NCBI GenBank assembly: GCA_035529015.1
Contig: DATKXP010000136.1
Span: 1 to 6,951 of the forward strand
Length of the DNA stretch: 6,951 nt
Direction: 5' to 3'
DNA from: JAUVZF01 sp035529015
GTDB lineage: Bacteria > Planctomycetota > Phycisphaerae > FEN-1346
This document shows, one piece after another, positions 1 through 6,292 of the stretch. The translations under genes were made by a program, and so were the position numbers. Within the stretch, counting starts at the first letter, position 1. Each line of letters opens with the position of its first letter. The notes beneath the pieces were generated by a model. The model was not told the origin of the DNA. It did not search any database and saw nothing but the letters and a program-made list of their open reading frames with translations.

Positions 1-1
1 G

Positions 2-421
2 CGACCCCTGGCGAACCGCTGGGTCGCGACGGCGATTGCCGTCATCGGCGCGGGGGCGCTCGCGTTCGGGACGGGCGCCTCGGGCAAGGGTGCCCTGACG
101 CTCTGGCCCATGTTCGGGGCCGTGAACCAGTTGCTGGCGGCCCTGGCGCTGCTGCTGGTGACGATCTACCTGAGGCGTCGCGGCACGTGGGGGTATCTGC
201 TGACGCTCGGGCCGTGCCTGTTCATGCTGGTGCTGACGGTGTGGGCCATGGTGTCGAAAGAAATCGAGTTCATCGCCACGCCCGCCAGCGAGGCCTTTCC
301 CGCCTACCAGAAGTACGTCCTCATCATCCTGAACGCCGGCACGCTGCTCTTGTCGCTCGCCCTTGCGGTCGAGGCGTTCATTCACATCGCGCGGCCGAGG
401 AAGTGTGAATTGAAGGCGTAG
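2..421 (+). CDS. cstA: CstA-family carbon starvation / peptide-pyruvate transporter, C-terminal part (5' end outside window)
   Basis: The gene enters from the left edge in the frame that starts at base 2 and gives 139 residues before a TAG stop at 419-421. It is the C-terminal end of a polytopic inner-membrane protein. A hydrophobic helix (about residues 7-22) is followed by the family-typical stretch LWPMFGAVNQLLAALALL (residues 34-51), then helices around residues 66-83 and 106-126 and a short basic cytoplasmic tail. The LWP-FGA-NQLLAALAL block is the conserved end of the CstA family, which imports peptides or pyruvate when carbon is limiting. An internal ATG at 110 is only a methionine within this block; the open frame and its hydrophobic coding continue upstream to the edge. 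The next gene is convergent, on the other strand. The family assignment is firm; the substrate cannot be told from this fragment. Confidence 0.85.
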   Translation, partial: RPLANRWVATAIAVIGAGALAFGTGASGKGALTLWPMFGAVNQLLAALALLLVTIYLRRRGTWGYLLTLGPCLFMLVLTVWAMVSKEIEFIATPASEAFPAYQKYVLIILNAGTLLLSLALAVEAFIHIARPRKCELKA

Positions 422-433
422 GCCGTTCGAGCC

Positions 434-579
434 CGAGCCCGACGCGGAAGCGGCGGGGCATCACGATCGGGCTTGGCACGCCCCAACGCGCTCGAGCCCG
501 ACGCGGAAGCGGCGGGGCATCATGATCGGGCTTGGCACGCCCCAACGCGCCCGAGCCCGACGCGGAAGCGGCGGGGCAC
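434..579. repeat. Tandem 59-bp repeat, two full copies and a truncated third
   Basis: Copies begin at 434, 493 and 552, an exact 59-bp period. The first two differ at only two positions (464 C against 523 T, and 492 T against 551 C). The third matches for about the first 27 bases and then diverges after GGGGCA. Each copy opens with GAG, then a hairpin: CCCGACGC, a GGAA loop, then GCGGCGGG. This gives an 8-bp stem with one A/G mismatch and a GNRA-type tetraloop (stems 438-445/450-457, 497-504/509-516, 556-563/568-575). In the two full copies a second inverted arm (TCGGGCTTG) follows and can pair, with one G-U, with the opening CGAGCCCGA. The shape recalls dispersed REP-like intergenic elements of planctomycetes; that link is from memory, not a search. 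Confidence 0.8.
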
Positions 580-619
580 GTTCACCGGCGGTGGCACATG
601 CCAAGCCGGATGAGGATAA

Positions 620-642
620 CCGGCGGCTTCCGCCGCCGGCTC
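620..642 (-). repeat. Inverted copy of the GAG-stem-GGAA hairpin element
   Basis: Read on the minus strand this is GAG followed by a perfect 8-bp stem (CCGGCGGC pairing with GCCGCCGG, plus-strand 620-627 and 632-639) capped by GGAA. It has the same plan as the direct copies to its left, but in opposite orientation and with different stem bases that still pair. Conservation of the loop and of pairing, rather than of stem sequence, suggests the fold is what matters. Confidence 0.6.
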
Positions 643-680
643 GGGCGCGGCGCCGGCTCGGTGGGTAGCGCCGAACGCCC

Positions 681-733
681 TCGAGCCCGCCGCGGGAGCG
701 GCGGGGCATCGGCATTGGGTTTGGCGGGCTCGA
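681..733. repeat. Fourth, degenerate hairpin copy with an outer inverted arm
   Basis: The segment begins TCGAGCCCGCC. It contains a perfect 8-bp hairpin, CCCGCCGC (686-693), loop GGGA, GCGGCGGG (698-705). The A/G mismatch found in the tandem copies is here a C-G pair, and GGGA again fits GNRA. An outer perfect 11-bp inverted repeat pairs 681-691 with 723-733. The inner and outer stems share bases and so are alternative folds. Confidence 0.6.
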
Positions 734-751
734 ACCGGGTGGTGCAAGAGA

Positions 752-780
752 GCGCGGCGGGTCGGGGAAACCCGCCGCGC
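752..780. terminator. Strong GC hairpin, possible bidirectional terminator
   Basis: GCGCGGCGGGT (752-762) pairs perfectly with ACCCGCCGCGC (770-780) around a 7-nt loop. It stands between the convergent cstA and isomerase genes, where a shared terminator is expected. Neither side has a clear T-run, so it is not a textbook intrinsic terminator. A transcript-end stabiliser or a repeat element are alternatives. Confidence 0.5.
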
Positions 781-824
781 GTATGGTTTCGCTGCTCAGC
801 AACTCAGACGCAATACCATCCGGC

Positions 825-852
825 ATCTGAGACCTGAAATCTGAGATTTCAG
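825..852. repeat. Small AT-rich palindrome with nested direct repeat
   Basis: CTGAAATC (834-841) pairs with GATTTCAG (845-852) around TGA. ATCTGAGA occurs twice, at 825-832 and 839-846, 14 bases apart. The element ends 7 bases short of the isomerase stop codon (860-862, minus strand). It stands out as AT-rich in a very GC-rich setting. It could be part of the isomerase 3' end or a binding site; the role is unknown. Confidence 0.4.
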
Positions 853-859
853 ATACTTC

Positions 860-1822
860 TCACGCCCACCACATCCCGCCGGTCTTCTCGGTCAGGATGA
901 TGCCCTTGAGGAACGCGACGGCCTTCTGGAAGCCTTCGTTGACGCTCATCAGGCTGTCCTCGTGCTCGATCGAGAGGACGCCGTCGTAGCCGACGGTCCG
1001 CAGCATCGAGACGAAGTCGCGCCAGAACCCCTCGCCGTGACCGTAGCCGACGGTCCGGAAGATCCACGCACGATTCAGTTCGTCGCCGTAGTGCTTGGTG
1101 TCGAGGACGCCGGTGAAGGCAGTGTTCTCGGGATCGATGCGGCAGTCCTTGGCATGCACATGGAAGATGGCCTTGCCCAGCGCCTTGATACTGACGATGG
1201 GGTCCATCCCCTGCCAGAACAGGTGCGAGGGGTCGAAGTTGGCGCCGATGGTGGGGCCGCACTCCTTGCGGATGGCCAGCATCGTCTGCGTGTTGAAGAC
1301 GCAGAAGCCCGGGTGCATCTCGAACCCGATCTGCACGCCGTGGTCCTTGGCGAACTTGGCCTCTTTCTTCCAGTAAGGGATGAGTTTGGCTTCCCACTGC
1401 CACTTGACGGCCTCATCGAAGTCGGGCGGCCAGGGGCAGGTGATCCAGTTCGGGACCTTGTCCTTCGGCCCGCCGCCCGGGCACCCCGAGAAGTTGACGA
1501 CGGTCTTGACGCCGAGCATCTCGGCCAGGCGGACGGTCTTGCGGTGCGACTCGTGGTCGCGCTTGGCGTGGGCGGGATTCGGATGGATCGGGTTCCCGTG
1601 GCACGACAGGGCGCTGATCACGAGGCCGCGATCGGTAATTCGTTTCTTGAACTCGCCGGCCTTGGCCTTCGACGCGAGCAGGTCATCGATCGGGACGTGG
1701 GCCTCGCCGGGATAGGCGCCGCAGCCCAATTCGACCGCATCCAGACCGCTCTGGCAGATGTAGTCGAGCGCGTCGTCCAGCGACTGCTGGCTGAACAGCA
1801 CCGTGAAGACTCCGAGTTTCAT
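860..1822 (-). CDS. Sugar phosphate isomerase/epimerase-like TIM-barrel protein (xylose isomerase-like family)
   Basis: This predicted cytoplasmic protein of 320 residues belongs to the xylose-isomerase-like TIM-barrel (AP endonuclease 2) superfamily, which isomerises or epimerises sugars, inositols and related keto compounds with a divalent metal. The opening MKLGVFTVLFSQQSLDDALDY is a typical first strand and helix. The likely metal ligands are all present: E168 in FEMHPG, D197 and H200 in FDPSH, H223 in HVHAKD and E286 in SIEHED. The start at 1822 is chosen because the alignable sequence begins there and AAGGAG lies 7 bases upstream (1830-1835, minus strand). The frame continues 30 codons further upstream to 1912, but that extension does not look like part of the fold. 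The gene follows the GH78-like gene on the same strand after 132 bp, suggesting action on a released sugar. The true substrate cannot be read from the sequence. No signal peptide is seen. Confidence 0.85.
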   Translation of the reverse strand: MKLGVFTVLFSQQSLDDALDYICQSGLDAVELGCGAYPGEAHVPIDDLLASKAKAGEFKKRITDRGLVISALSCHGNPIHPNPAHAKRDHESHRKTVRLAEMLGVKTVVNFSGCPGGGPKDKVPNWITCPWPPDFDEAVKWQWEAKLIPYWKKEAKFAKDHGVQIGFEMHPGFCVFNTQTMLAIRKECGPTIGANFDPSHLFWQGMDPIVSIKALGKAIFHVHAKDCRIDPENTAFTGVLDTKHYGDELNRAWIFRTVGYGHGEGFWRDFVSMLRTVGYDGVLSIEHEDSLMSVNEGFQKAVAFLKGIILTEKTGGMWWA

Positions 1823-1829
1823 CACGCAT

Positions 1830-1835
1830 CTCCTT
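1830..1835 (-). promoter_or_regulatory. Ribosome binding site of the isomerase gene
   Basis: AAGGAG on the minus strand lies 7 bases before the ATG at 1822. It decides the start against the longer 350-codon frame, whose upstream ATG at 1912 precedes this site. Confidence 0.7.
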
Positions 1836-1954
1836 CCTGTCAGGACTCTGTTTCGCTCGAATGCCCCGTTGCCGAGACACTCGTCGCCCCGAACCGAGGC
1901 GGGACGTGCCATGCTAGCGGCCGTGCGTGGTGCCGCAAGGAAATAACTCGCCGT

Positions 1955-4867
1955 CTACGCCTCCACGGGCTTGCCGCCGGTGACCTCGACGTCGTCGTCG
2001 GGGTCCAGGTGTTGGCGGTCGAGGCGGTAGGCGAGCCCGTCGGGCACGACGGCGCGGATTATGCGGTGTCCGCGCGCCGGCCCGATGGCGACCTCGACGG
2101 GTCCTTCGGGCGTCCAGACGCGTCCGCTGATACGCCTCAGGTCAGCCGGCATCGGTGCCAGCAGCAGCGGCTGGAAGCCCGGCCCGTCGGGCCGAACGCC
2201 CAGGATCCACTTGGCCACCAGCGCCGCCGGCGCCACGCCGTAGCCGTGGCACAGCACCCACGGCGGCTGACCATTGTACGGCCCGCCCGTCGAAGCGCCG
2301 TGCCCCGACGTCGCCTGGCCGTCGGCCGGCAGGGGAAACACCTCCGGCACGGTGGCCAGGCCCGCCCTGGCCATGTCGCCCCAGTACGAGCGGATCATCG
2401 CCAGCGCCCGCGCCGCGTGGCTGCGCTCCAGCAGCGCCTCCAGGGCGAAGTACTTCACATAAGGGTTCTCGCAGGGCCCCCATTGGGCCGATTCGGTCTG
2501 GTCGTTCTTCCAGAGGCTCGCAAGGACTTGCTCGGCCTGACGCGGAGTCGCCAGGCCTCCGTACAGGGCGTAATAGTTGGTGGCTGGGCCGTGGGCGTCC
2601 GAGACGTTGTCGTACTGCCGCCCGTCAACGAACAGGCCGCGCGCCTTGTCCCACATCCGCGTGCGTGCGATCTTGGCGACGGCGTCGGCCTCGGCGTGTC
2701 CGTGGGCGGCGGCGTCGGCGTCGCCGAGGAACCGGGCGACCTCGGCGGCGGCGCGCAGGGCGCGGCACCAGAGCGCCTGCCAGGCGGTGACCTCGCCGCG
2801 CTTGTCGATCGGCGCCTGGTCCAGGAACAGCCACCAGGGCGAGCGCATGGGCTTGTTTTCGAGCAGCCCGGCCGACCCGCGGTGGCCGGCCGTCCATTCC
2901 AGGCATTTCTCGGCCGCCGGATACAACCGTTTCGCCAGCCGCAGGTCGCCCGTCCAGGCGACGTGATCGGCCAGCCAGACGATCCACAGCAGGTTCCAGT
3001 CGGGCACCATATGGACGGTTCCGGCCGGGACAACGGCCCGGAAGAACCCGTCGTCGCGCTGGTCGTCGGCGAAGGCCTGGAGCGCGGCCAGACCCAGGTC
3101 GGTCCGGCCGTAAAGGGTTCGCTCGGCCTGGGCAAGCAGGAAGGCGGCCGGGATGCTCTGCTCGGCGTCGCGGGCGGGGCTGCCCTCGAGGGTCCGTTGG
3201 AGGCAGTGGTGGACCGTCCGCTCGACCACGAACATGGCGTCGGCGAGTGGGCGGTCGCTGGTGTCGATGGCAGCCGGCGGCTCGGCCTGCCGGGCGGTCG
3301 CATGAACGCCGAGACCGTACACCTTGAGCCGATCGCCGCCCGTCCGTGCGACGAGTTCGAGGTACCGCAGGGCCCGTCGGTTCACGAACCGTACCGTCTG
3401 GCGCCCCCCCCGCAGGATGAGCCGGTCCACCTGCCGCATGCCGTGGCGAACCGGCTCCAGACGGTCGCCGGCGCCGAGCCCTTCGCCCCAGGCGACGTCG
3501 AGGATCGCGCCGGGCGACCCTTCGAGGTCGAGTTCGACGTGGCCGACCACCTCGTCGCTGAAATCGTAGGTGACGCACTCGCCGTCGCGTAGCCTGAGCG
3601 GCCCCTTCCCCCTGCCGGAGGCGGCGAGGGCGGCGGCGCCGGGCGGCGGGCGGCGCGTGGCGGTCCGATTCTCCCACGCCAACTGGTACGCCGGGTCGGG
3701 GAACGTCCGCTCATTCGGGGCCGGAACCTCCGGCAGGGCCCCCTTTCCGCACGGGCACAGTTGGTCGATGACGATCTGCCAGTTGACCCAGTCGGCCGGT
3801 TTCAGGTCGGGCGAGAACTCCAGCGGCAGCGTCTTGCCGGTGCGGGCGTCTACGATCCGCGCCGCAAACCCCCACGAGCGGCCCGGATCGTAGATGACGA
3901 CGCCGATGGAATTCCAACCCGGGCCGAGCGTCACTTTGGCCGATTCGACGCGGTGCCCCTGGCCGCGATGGATCCCCGTGTAGTGGTCGTGTTCCTCGTC
4001 ATCGAGCCAGTGGACGAACCGCTCGCTGTAGCCCTGGCGGATGACCTGGCGGTTGTTGAAGTAGACAGCGGCGGCTTCGTCGCAGTCGAAGACGAGCCGG
4101 GCCCGCTGTCGCCGGTGCGACCGCACGAACGTGCCGGCGTAGAACTCGCCGTGCGCCGGGTTCGGAACCGCGAACTCGAAGGGAATGGCCGTCACGCCCT
4201 CCTGCCACCTGGCCCAACCCGACGAGGCCAGCCGCGCGGGAACCACGAACGTCTCGGCCGGACGAGGTATCGTCTGCTCGCGCAACGTCTGCGGCGGGAA
4301 GCCTTCCGGCAACGCATGACGGACCTCGTCGGCCTTCGGCCAGCGCCGGTCACGGAAGCCGACCTCGGTCCAGCCCCGGGGTTCGCGCCGGGTGTCGCGG
4401 ATCTCCGCAAACCCCGTCGTCCAGTAGACGCGAGGCGCGCGGCGGCTGAAGTCGTCGGCCACCGAGACGCGCCAGCGCCGGTCGGTGCCGATGTGCTCCG
4501 TCTTGCCGCCGGCTCGCGCCACGTCCAACTGCAGCCACAGGCCCGCCGGCAGGCGCGGAAGGCGCGGAAGGCCGACGTAGTAGTTGTGGGCCAGGACGGC
4601 GATCACGTTGCGTCCGCGCTTCAGCGGCAACTCCTCGGCCGTGTACACGTCGAGCAGCGGCGCCGAAGCCGACGACGGCGTCGGACCGCCCCCAACGTAC
4701 CGGCCGTTCACGTACAGGACGTACTCGCTGAAGGCCGTGATGCGGAGGCGGGCATCGGTCGGCGTCCCGGCAAGCGTGAACGTGCGCCGGGCGCGGAGGT
4801 AGCAGTCCTCGCTGTGACACTCGGTCGCGATCCAGATCCACTTCGCCTTGTCGGTCCGTTTCGCCAT
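1955..4867 (-). CDS. Alpha-L-rhamnosidase-like glycoside hydrolase (GH78-like), with an altered catalytic acid motif
   Basis: The 970-residue protein has the layout of bacterial alpha-L-rhamnosidases. About residues 8-200 are an N-terminal beta-sandwich with the hallmark AFSEYVLYVNGRYVGGGP (45-62). About 215-350 are a second jelly-roll, possibly sugar-binding. About 425-525 are a third beta domain (YDFSDEVVGHVELDLEG, then an FVNRRALRYLELVAR-like end). About 535-890 are the (alpha/alpha)6 catalytic barrel and 890-960 a C-terminal beta domain (ILGVRPDGPGFQPLLLAPMP). Family members release terminal L-rhamnose from glycans. The usual acid motif D-C-P-x-R-D-E-R-x-G-W is here GSPARDAEQSIP (562-573), so the general acid is not in register; D567 or E569 may replace it. 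E842 (VPEVFP) and the following LCHGYG (872-877) match the expected base region. No signal peptide is visible, so a cytoplasmic place and short imported substrates are likely. The start at 4867 begins the recognisable fold; the ribosome site is weak. Substrate is uncertain. Confidence 0.82.
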   Translation of the reverse strand: MAKRTDKAKWIWIATECHSEDCYLRARRTFTLAGTPTDARLRITAFSEYVLYVNGRYVGGGPTPSSASAPLLDVYTAEELPLKRGRNVIAVLAHNYYVGLPRLPRLPAGLWLQLDVARAGGKTEHIGTDRRWRVSVADDFSRRAPRVYWTTGFAEIRDTRREPRGWTEVGFRDRRWPKADEVRHALPEGFPPQTLREQTIPRPAETFVVPARLASSGWARWQEGVTAIPFEFAVPNPAHGEFYAGTFVRSHRRQRARLVFDCDEAAAVYFNNRQVIRQGYSERFVHWLDDEEHDHYTGIHRGQGHRVESAKVTLGPGWNSIGVVIYDPGRSWGFAARIVDARTGKTLPLEFSPDLKPADWVNWQIVIDQLCPCGKGALPEVPAPNERTFPDPAYQLAWENRTATRRPPPGAAALAASGRGKGPLRLRDGECVTYDFSDEVVGHVELDLEGSPGAILDVAWGEGLGAGDRLEPVRHGMRQVDRLILRGGRQTVRFVNRRALRYLELVARTGGDRLKVYGLGVHATARQAEPPAAIDTSDRPLADAMFVVERTVHHCLQRTLEGSPARDAEQSIPAAFLLAQAERTLYGRTDLGLAALQAFADDQRDDGFFRAVVPAGTVHMVPDWNLLWIVWLADHVAWTGDLRLAKRLYPAAEKCLEWTAGHRGSAGLLENKPMRSPWWLFLDQAPIDKRGEVTAWQALWCRALRAAAEVARFLGDADAAAHGHAEADAVAKIARTRMWDKARGLFVDGRQYDNVSDAHGPATNYYALYGGLATPRQAEQVLASLWKNDQTESAQWGPCENPYVKYFALEALLERSHAARALAMIRSYWGDMARAGLATVPEVFPLPADGQATSGHGASTGGPYNGQPPWVLCHGYGVAPAALVAKWILGVRPDGPGFQPLLLAPMPADLRRISGRVWTPEGPVEVAIGPARGHRIIRAVVPDGLAYRLDRQHLDPDDDVEVTGGKPVEA
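4551..4571 (-). repeat. Short in-frame tandem repeat inside the GH78-like gene
   Basis: AGGCGCGGA occurs twice in a row on the plus strand (4551-4568), followed by a further AGG. On the coding strand it gives LPRLPRLP, residues 100-107, in the N-terminal beta-sandwich. The nine-base unit keeps the frame, so it can expand or contract by three residues through slippage. Confidence 0.5.
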
Positions 4868-5071
4868 GGTTCCGGTAGGCGTCCGACGCCCGACGGTTGC
4901 GGTAACCGGTGACAGGCGGCCCCTCGCCGGCGGCGCGTCGCGGTAGTGTAGGAAGGGGCCGTGCCAAACTCAAGCGAATTGGCGCCACCGCGCGCCGTGG
5001 TGAAAACACTAGCGTCCTCTACCACCGGGCGATACGATACGGCTACGGCTTCCGAGAGGAGCGACCGACGC
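4868..5071. promoter_or_regulatory. Divergent intergenic region between the GH78-like gene and purM
   Basis: These 204 bases must hold the promoters for the leftward sugar genes and for rightward purM, unless one is read through. I see no convincing -35/-10 pair. A loose -10-like TACGAT lies at 5033-5038 within a GATAC GATAC direct repeat (5031-5040), followed by a tandem ACGGCT pair (5039-5050), just before the purM ribosome site. No clear riboswitch or operator is recognised. The region is assigned from gene arrangement rather than motif. Confidence 0.35.
5054..5061 (+). promoter_or_regulatory. Ribosome binding site of purM
   Basis: GAGAGGAG ends 10 bases before the ATG at 5072. It supports that start over an in-frame ATG 37 codons upstream at 4961, and over the next in-frame ATG at 5084. 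Confidence 0.7.
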
Positions 5072-6136
5072 ATGGCGAAGGGGATGACCTACCGAGCAGC
5101 CGGCGTGGACATCCAAGCCGGCGACCGGCTCGTGGACCGCATCCGGTCGGCCGTCCGGCGGACCCACGGGCCGCGCGTCCTCGGCCGGTACGGTCATTTT
5201 GCCGGCGTCTTCAGCCTGGACTACAACCAGCGGCTGTTTCAGCGGAACTACAAGCACCCGCTCCTGGTGGCGGGCACCGACGGCGTCGGCACCAAGTTGC
5301 GGGTGGCCATCGACGCGCAGTCGTATCGGACCATCGGCCAGGACTGCGTCGCCATGTGCGTCAACGACGTCCTGGTCCTTGGCGCCGAGCCGCTCTTCTT
5401 CCTCGACTACCTGGGCGTCGGTCGGCTCGACGCCGACGCGATGGCCGACGTGGTGACCGGCGTGGCCGAGGCGTGCAGGAAGTGCGACTGTGCCCTCCTG
5501 GGCGGCGAGACGGCGGAACTGCCCGGCTTCTACGCACCGGGCGATTTCGACCTGGCAGGCTTCGCGGTGGGGATCGTCGAGAAGCGGCGCATCATCGACG
5601 GCCAACGCATCGAGGAAGGCGATACCGTCCTCGGCCTGGCTTCCAGCGGGCTTCACTCGAACGGGTACAGCCTGGCTCGGAAGATCGTCTTCGAGGCGGC
5701 CGGCCTGAAGGTCGGCGACGAATTGCCCGGCCTGGGTCGGACCGTGGCCGACGAACTGCTCGAGCCCACGCGCCTCTACTCGCCCGCCGTCCTGAAAGTG
5801 CTGCGTTACTATGGCACCAAGAGGGTCGTCCACGGCATGGCCCATATTACGGGCGGCGGACTGGAAGGCAACGTCCCCCGGATCTTGCCCCAGGACTTAC
5901 GGGCGCGCATCAAGAGAGACGCGTGGCCGGTCCCGCCGATCTTCTCCTGGCTTCAGAAGGCGGGCGGCGTCTCGACGAAAGAGATGGGGCGAGTCTTCAA
6001 CATGGGCATCGGCTTCGTCATGGTCGTCAGCCCCTACTACGCCGACCACATCGCGGGGATCCTCGAAAGGGCCGGCGAGACGGTCTACCCGATCGGCCGC
6101 ATCACGCGCGGCAAAGGCGACGTGGCGCTGACGTAA
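5072..6136 (+). CDS. purM: Phosphoribosylformylglycinamidine cyclo-ligase (AIR synthetase)
   Basis: PurM catalyses the ATP-dependent ring closure of formylglycinamidine ribonucleotide to 5-aminoimidazole ribonucleotide in cytoplasmic purine synthesis. The 354-residue product is close to the usual length of about 345. Conserved blocks are all present in order: YRAAGVDIQAGD (7-18), GTDGVGTKLR (68-77), AMCVNDVLVLGAEPLFFLDY (94-113), GGETAELPGFY (144-154), SSGLHSNGYS (191-200) and HITGGGLEGN (258-267), with FNMGIGF (309-315) near the C-terminal end. No key residue looks changed. The ATG at 5072 fits the family's N-terminus and has a good ribosome site. It is not clustered with other purine genes here: the left neighbour is a divergent sugar hydrolase and the right neighbour, after a 156-bp hairpin-rich gap, is a DeoC-like gene on the same strand. 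No PurR or riboswitch site is recognised upstream. Confidence 0.97.
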   Translation: MAKGMTYRAAGVDIQAGDRLVDRIRSAVRRTHGPRVLGRYGHFAGVFSLDYNQRLFQRNYKHPLLVAGTDGVGTKLRVAIDAQSYRTIGQDCVAMCVNDVLVLGAEPLFFLDYLGVGRLDADAMADVVTGVAEACRKCDCALLGGETAELPGFYAPGDFDLAGFAVGIVEKRRIIDGQRIEEGDTVLGLASSGLHSNGYSLARKIVFEAAGLKVGDELPGLGRTVADELLEPTRLYSPAVLKVLRYYGTKRVVHGMAHITGGGLEGNVPRILPQDLRARIKRDAWPVPPIFSWLQKAGGVSTKEMGRVFNMGIGFVMVVSPYYADHIAGILERAGETVYPIGRITRGKGDVALT

Positions 6137-6158
6137 GCATTGCTCGACCCGCGACGCG

Positions 6159-6216
6159 CGCCGAGTAAACTCGGCGGCTAACAGGGCGCACTGTTAGCCG
6201 CCGGGCTTGCCCGGCG
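6159..6216 (+). terminator. Three overlapping hairpins between purM and the deoC-like gene
   Basis: Hairpin 1 is CGCCGAGT / ACTCGGCG (6159-6176). Hairpin 2 is a perfect 13-bp stem, CGGCGGCTAACAG (6172-6184) with CTGTTAGCCGCCG (6191-6203), around a 6-nt loop. Hairpin 3 is CGCCGGGC / GCCCGGCG (6199-6216). Hairpin 2 shares bases 6172-6176 with hairpin 1 and 6199-6203 with hairpin 3, so it excludes both, while 1 and 3 can form together. The cluster begins 22 bases after the purM stop and most simply ends or stabilises the purM transcript. No long T-run follows directly (only GTTT at 6218-6221). An attenuator for the next gene or a dispersed repeat are alternatives. Confidence 0.55.
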
Positions 6217-6292
6217 CGTTTCCTGCCGCGTGGTGCATCCCTTTCTCGTTTTGCCTTGAACGGTCCGCGCCCGGACGGTTATCCTGGAAGGG

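Larger units (their letters stand above)
422..859. other. Gene-free, repeat-rich intergenic region between convergent genes
   Basis: These 438 bases separate the end of cstA from the end of the minus-strand isomerase gene. I find no believable gene: the open frames on both strands have low-complexity Arg/Gly/Pro/Ala translations that follow the repeats. The region holds two full 59-bp tandem repeats, a partial third copy, an inverted relative, a degenerate fourth copy, a perfect 11-bp GC hairpin and a short AT-rich palindrome next to the isomerase stop codon. These are listed separately. Confidence 0.8.

Noticed and set aside
434..706. A CRISPR array
   Set aside because: The 59-bp units are head to tail with nearly identical sequence throughout, so there are no unique spacers, and no cas gene is nearby.
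461..837. Small proteins in the repeat region on either strand
   Set aside because: Their translations simply follow the repeats (Arg, Pro, Ser, Gly), they lack convincing ribosome sites and they overlap each other on both strands.
1823..1912. A 30-codon N-terminal extension of the isomerase
   Set aside because: The extension does not resemble the family, and the ribosome binding site at 1830-1835 lies inside it, just before the ATG at 1822.
962..3592. An 876-codon plus-strand open frame opposite the isomerase and GH78-like genes
   Set aside because: It runs antisense through two well-supported genes, its translation has no recognisable domain and is rich in Val, Gly, Arg and Asp, and it is the expected shadow of GC-biased third codon positions.
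4961..5071. A 37-codon N-terminal extension of purM
   Set aside because: PurM proteins start near the YxxAGVDI block, and a good ribosome site precedes the ATG at 5072.
5009..5845. A 278-codon minus-strand frame opposite purM
   Set aside because: It is antisense to purM, with His/Val/Gly/Asp-rich low-complexity translation typical of a GC-driven shadow.
4909..6168. A 419-codon plus-strand frame overlapping purM
   Set aside because: It is out of frame with the canonical purM, Arg/Pro-rich and without domain features; purM accounts for this DNA.
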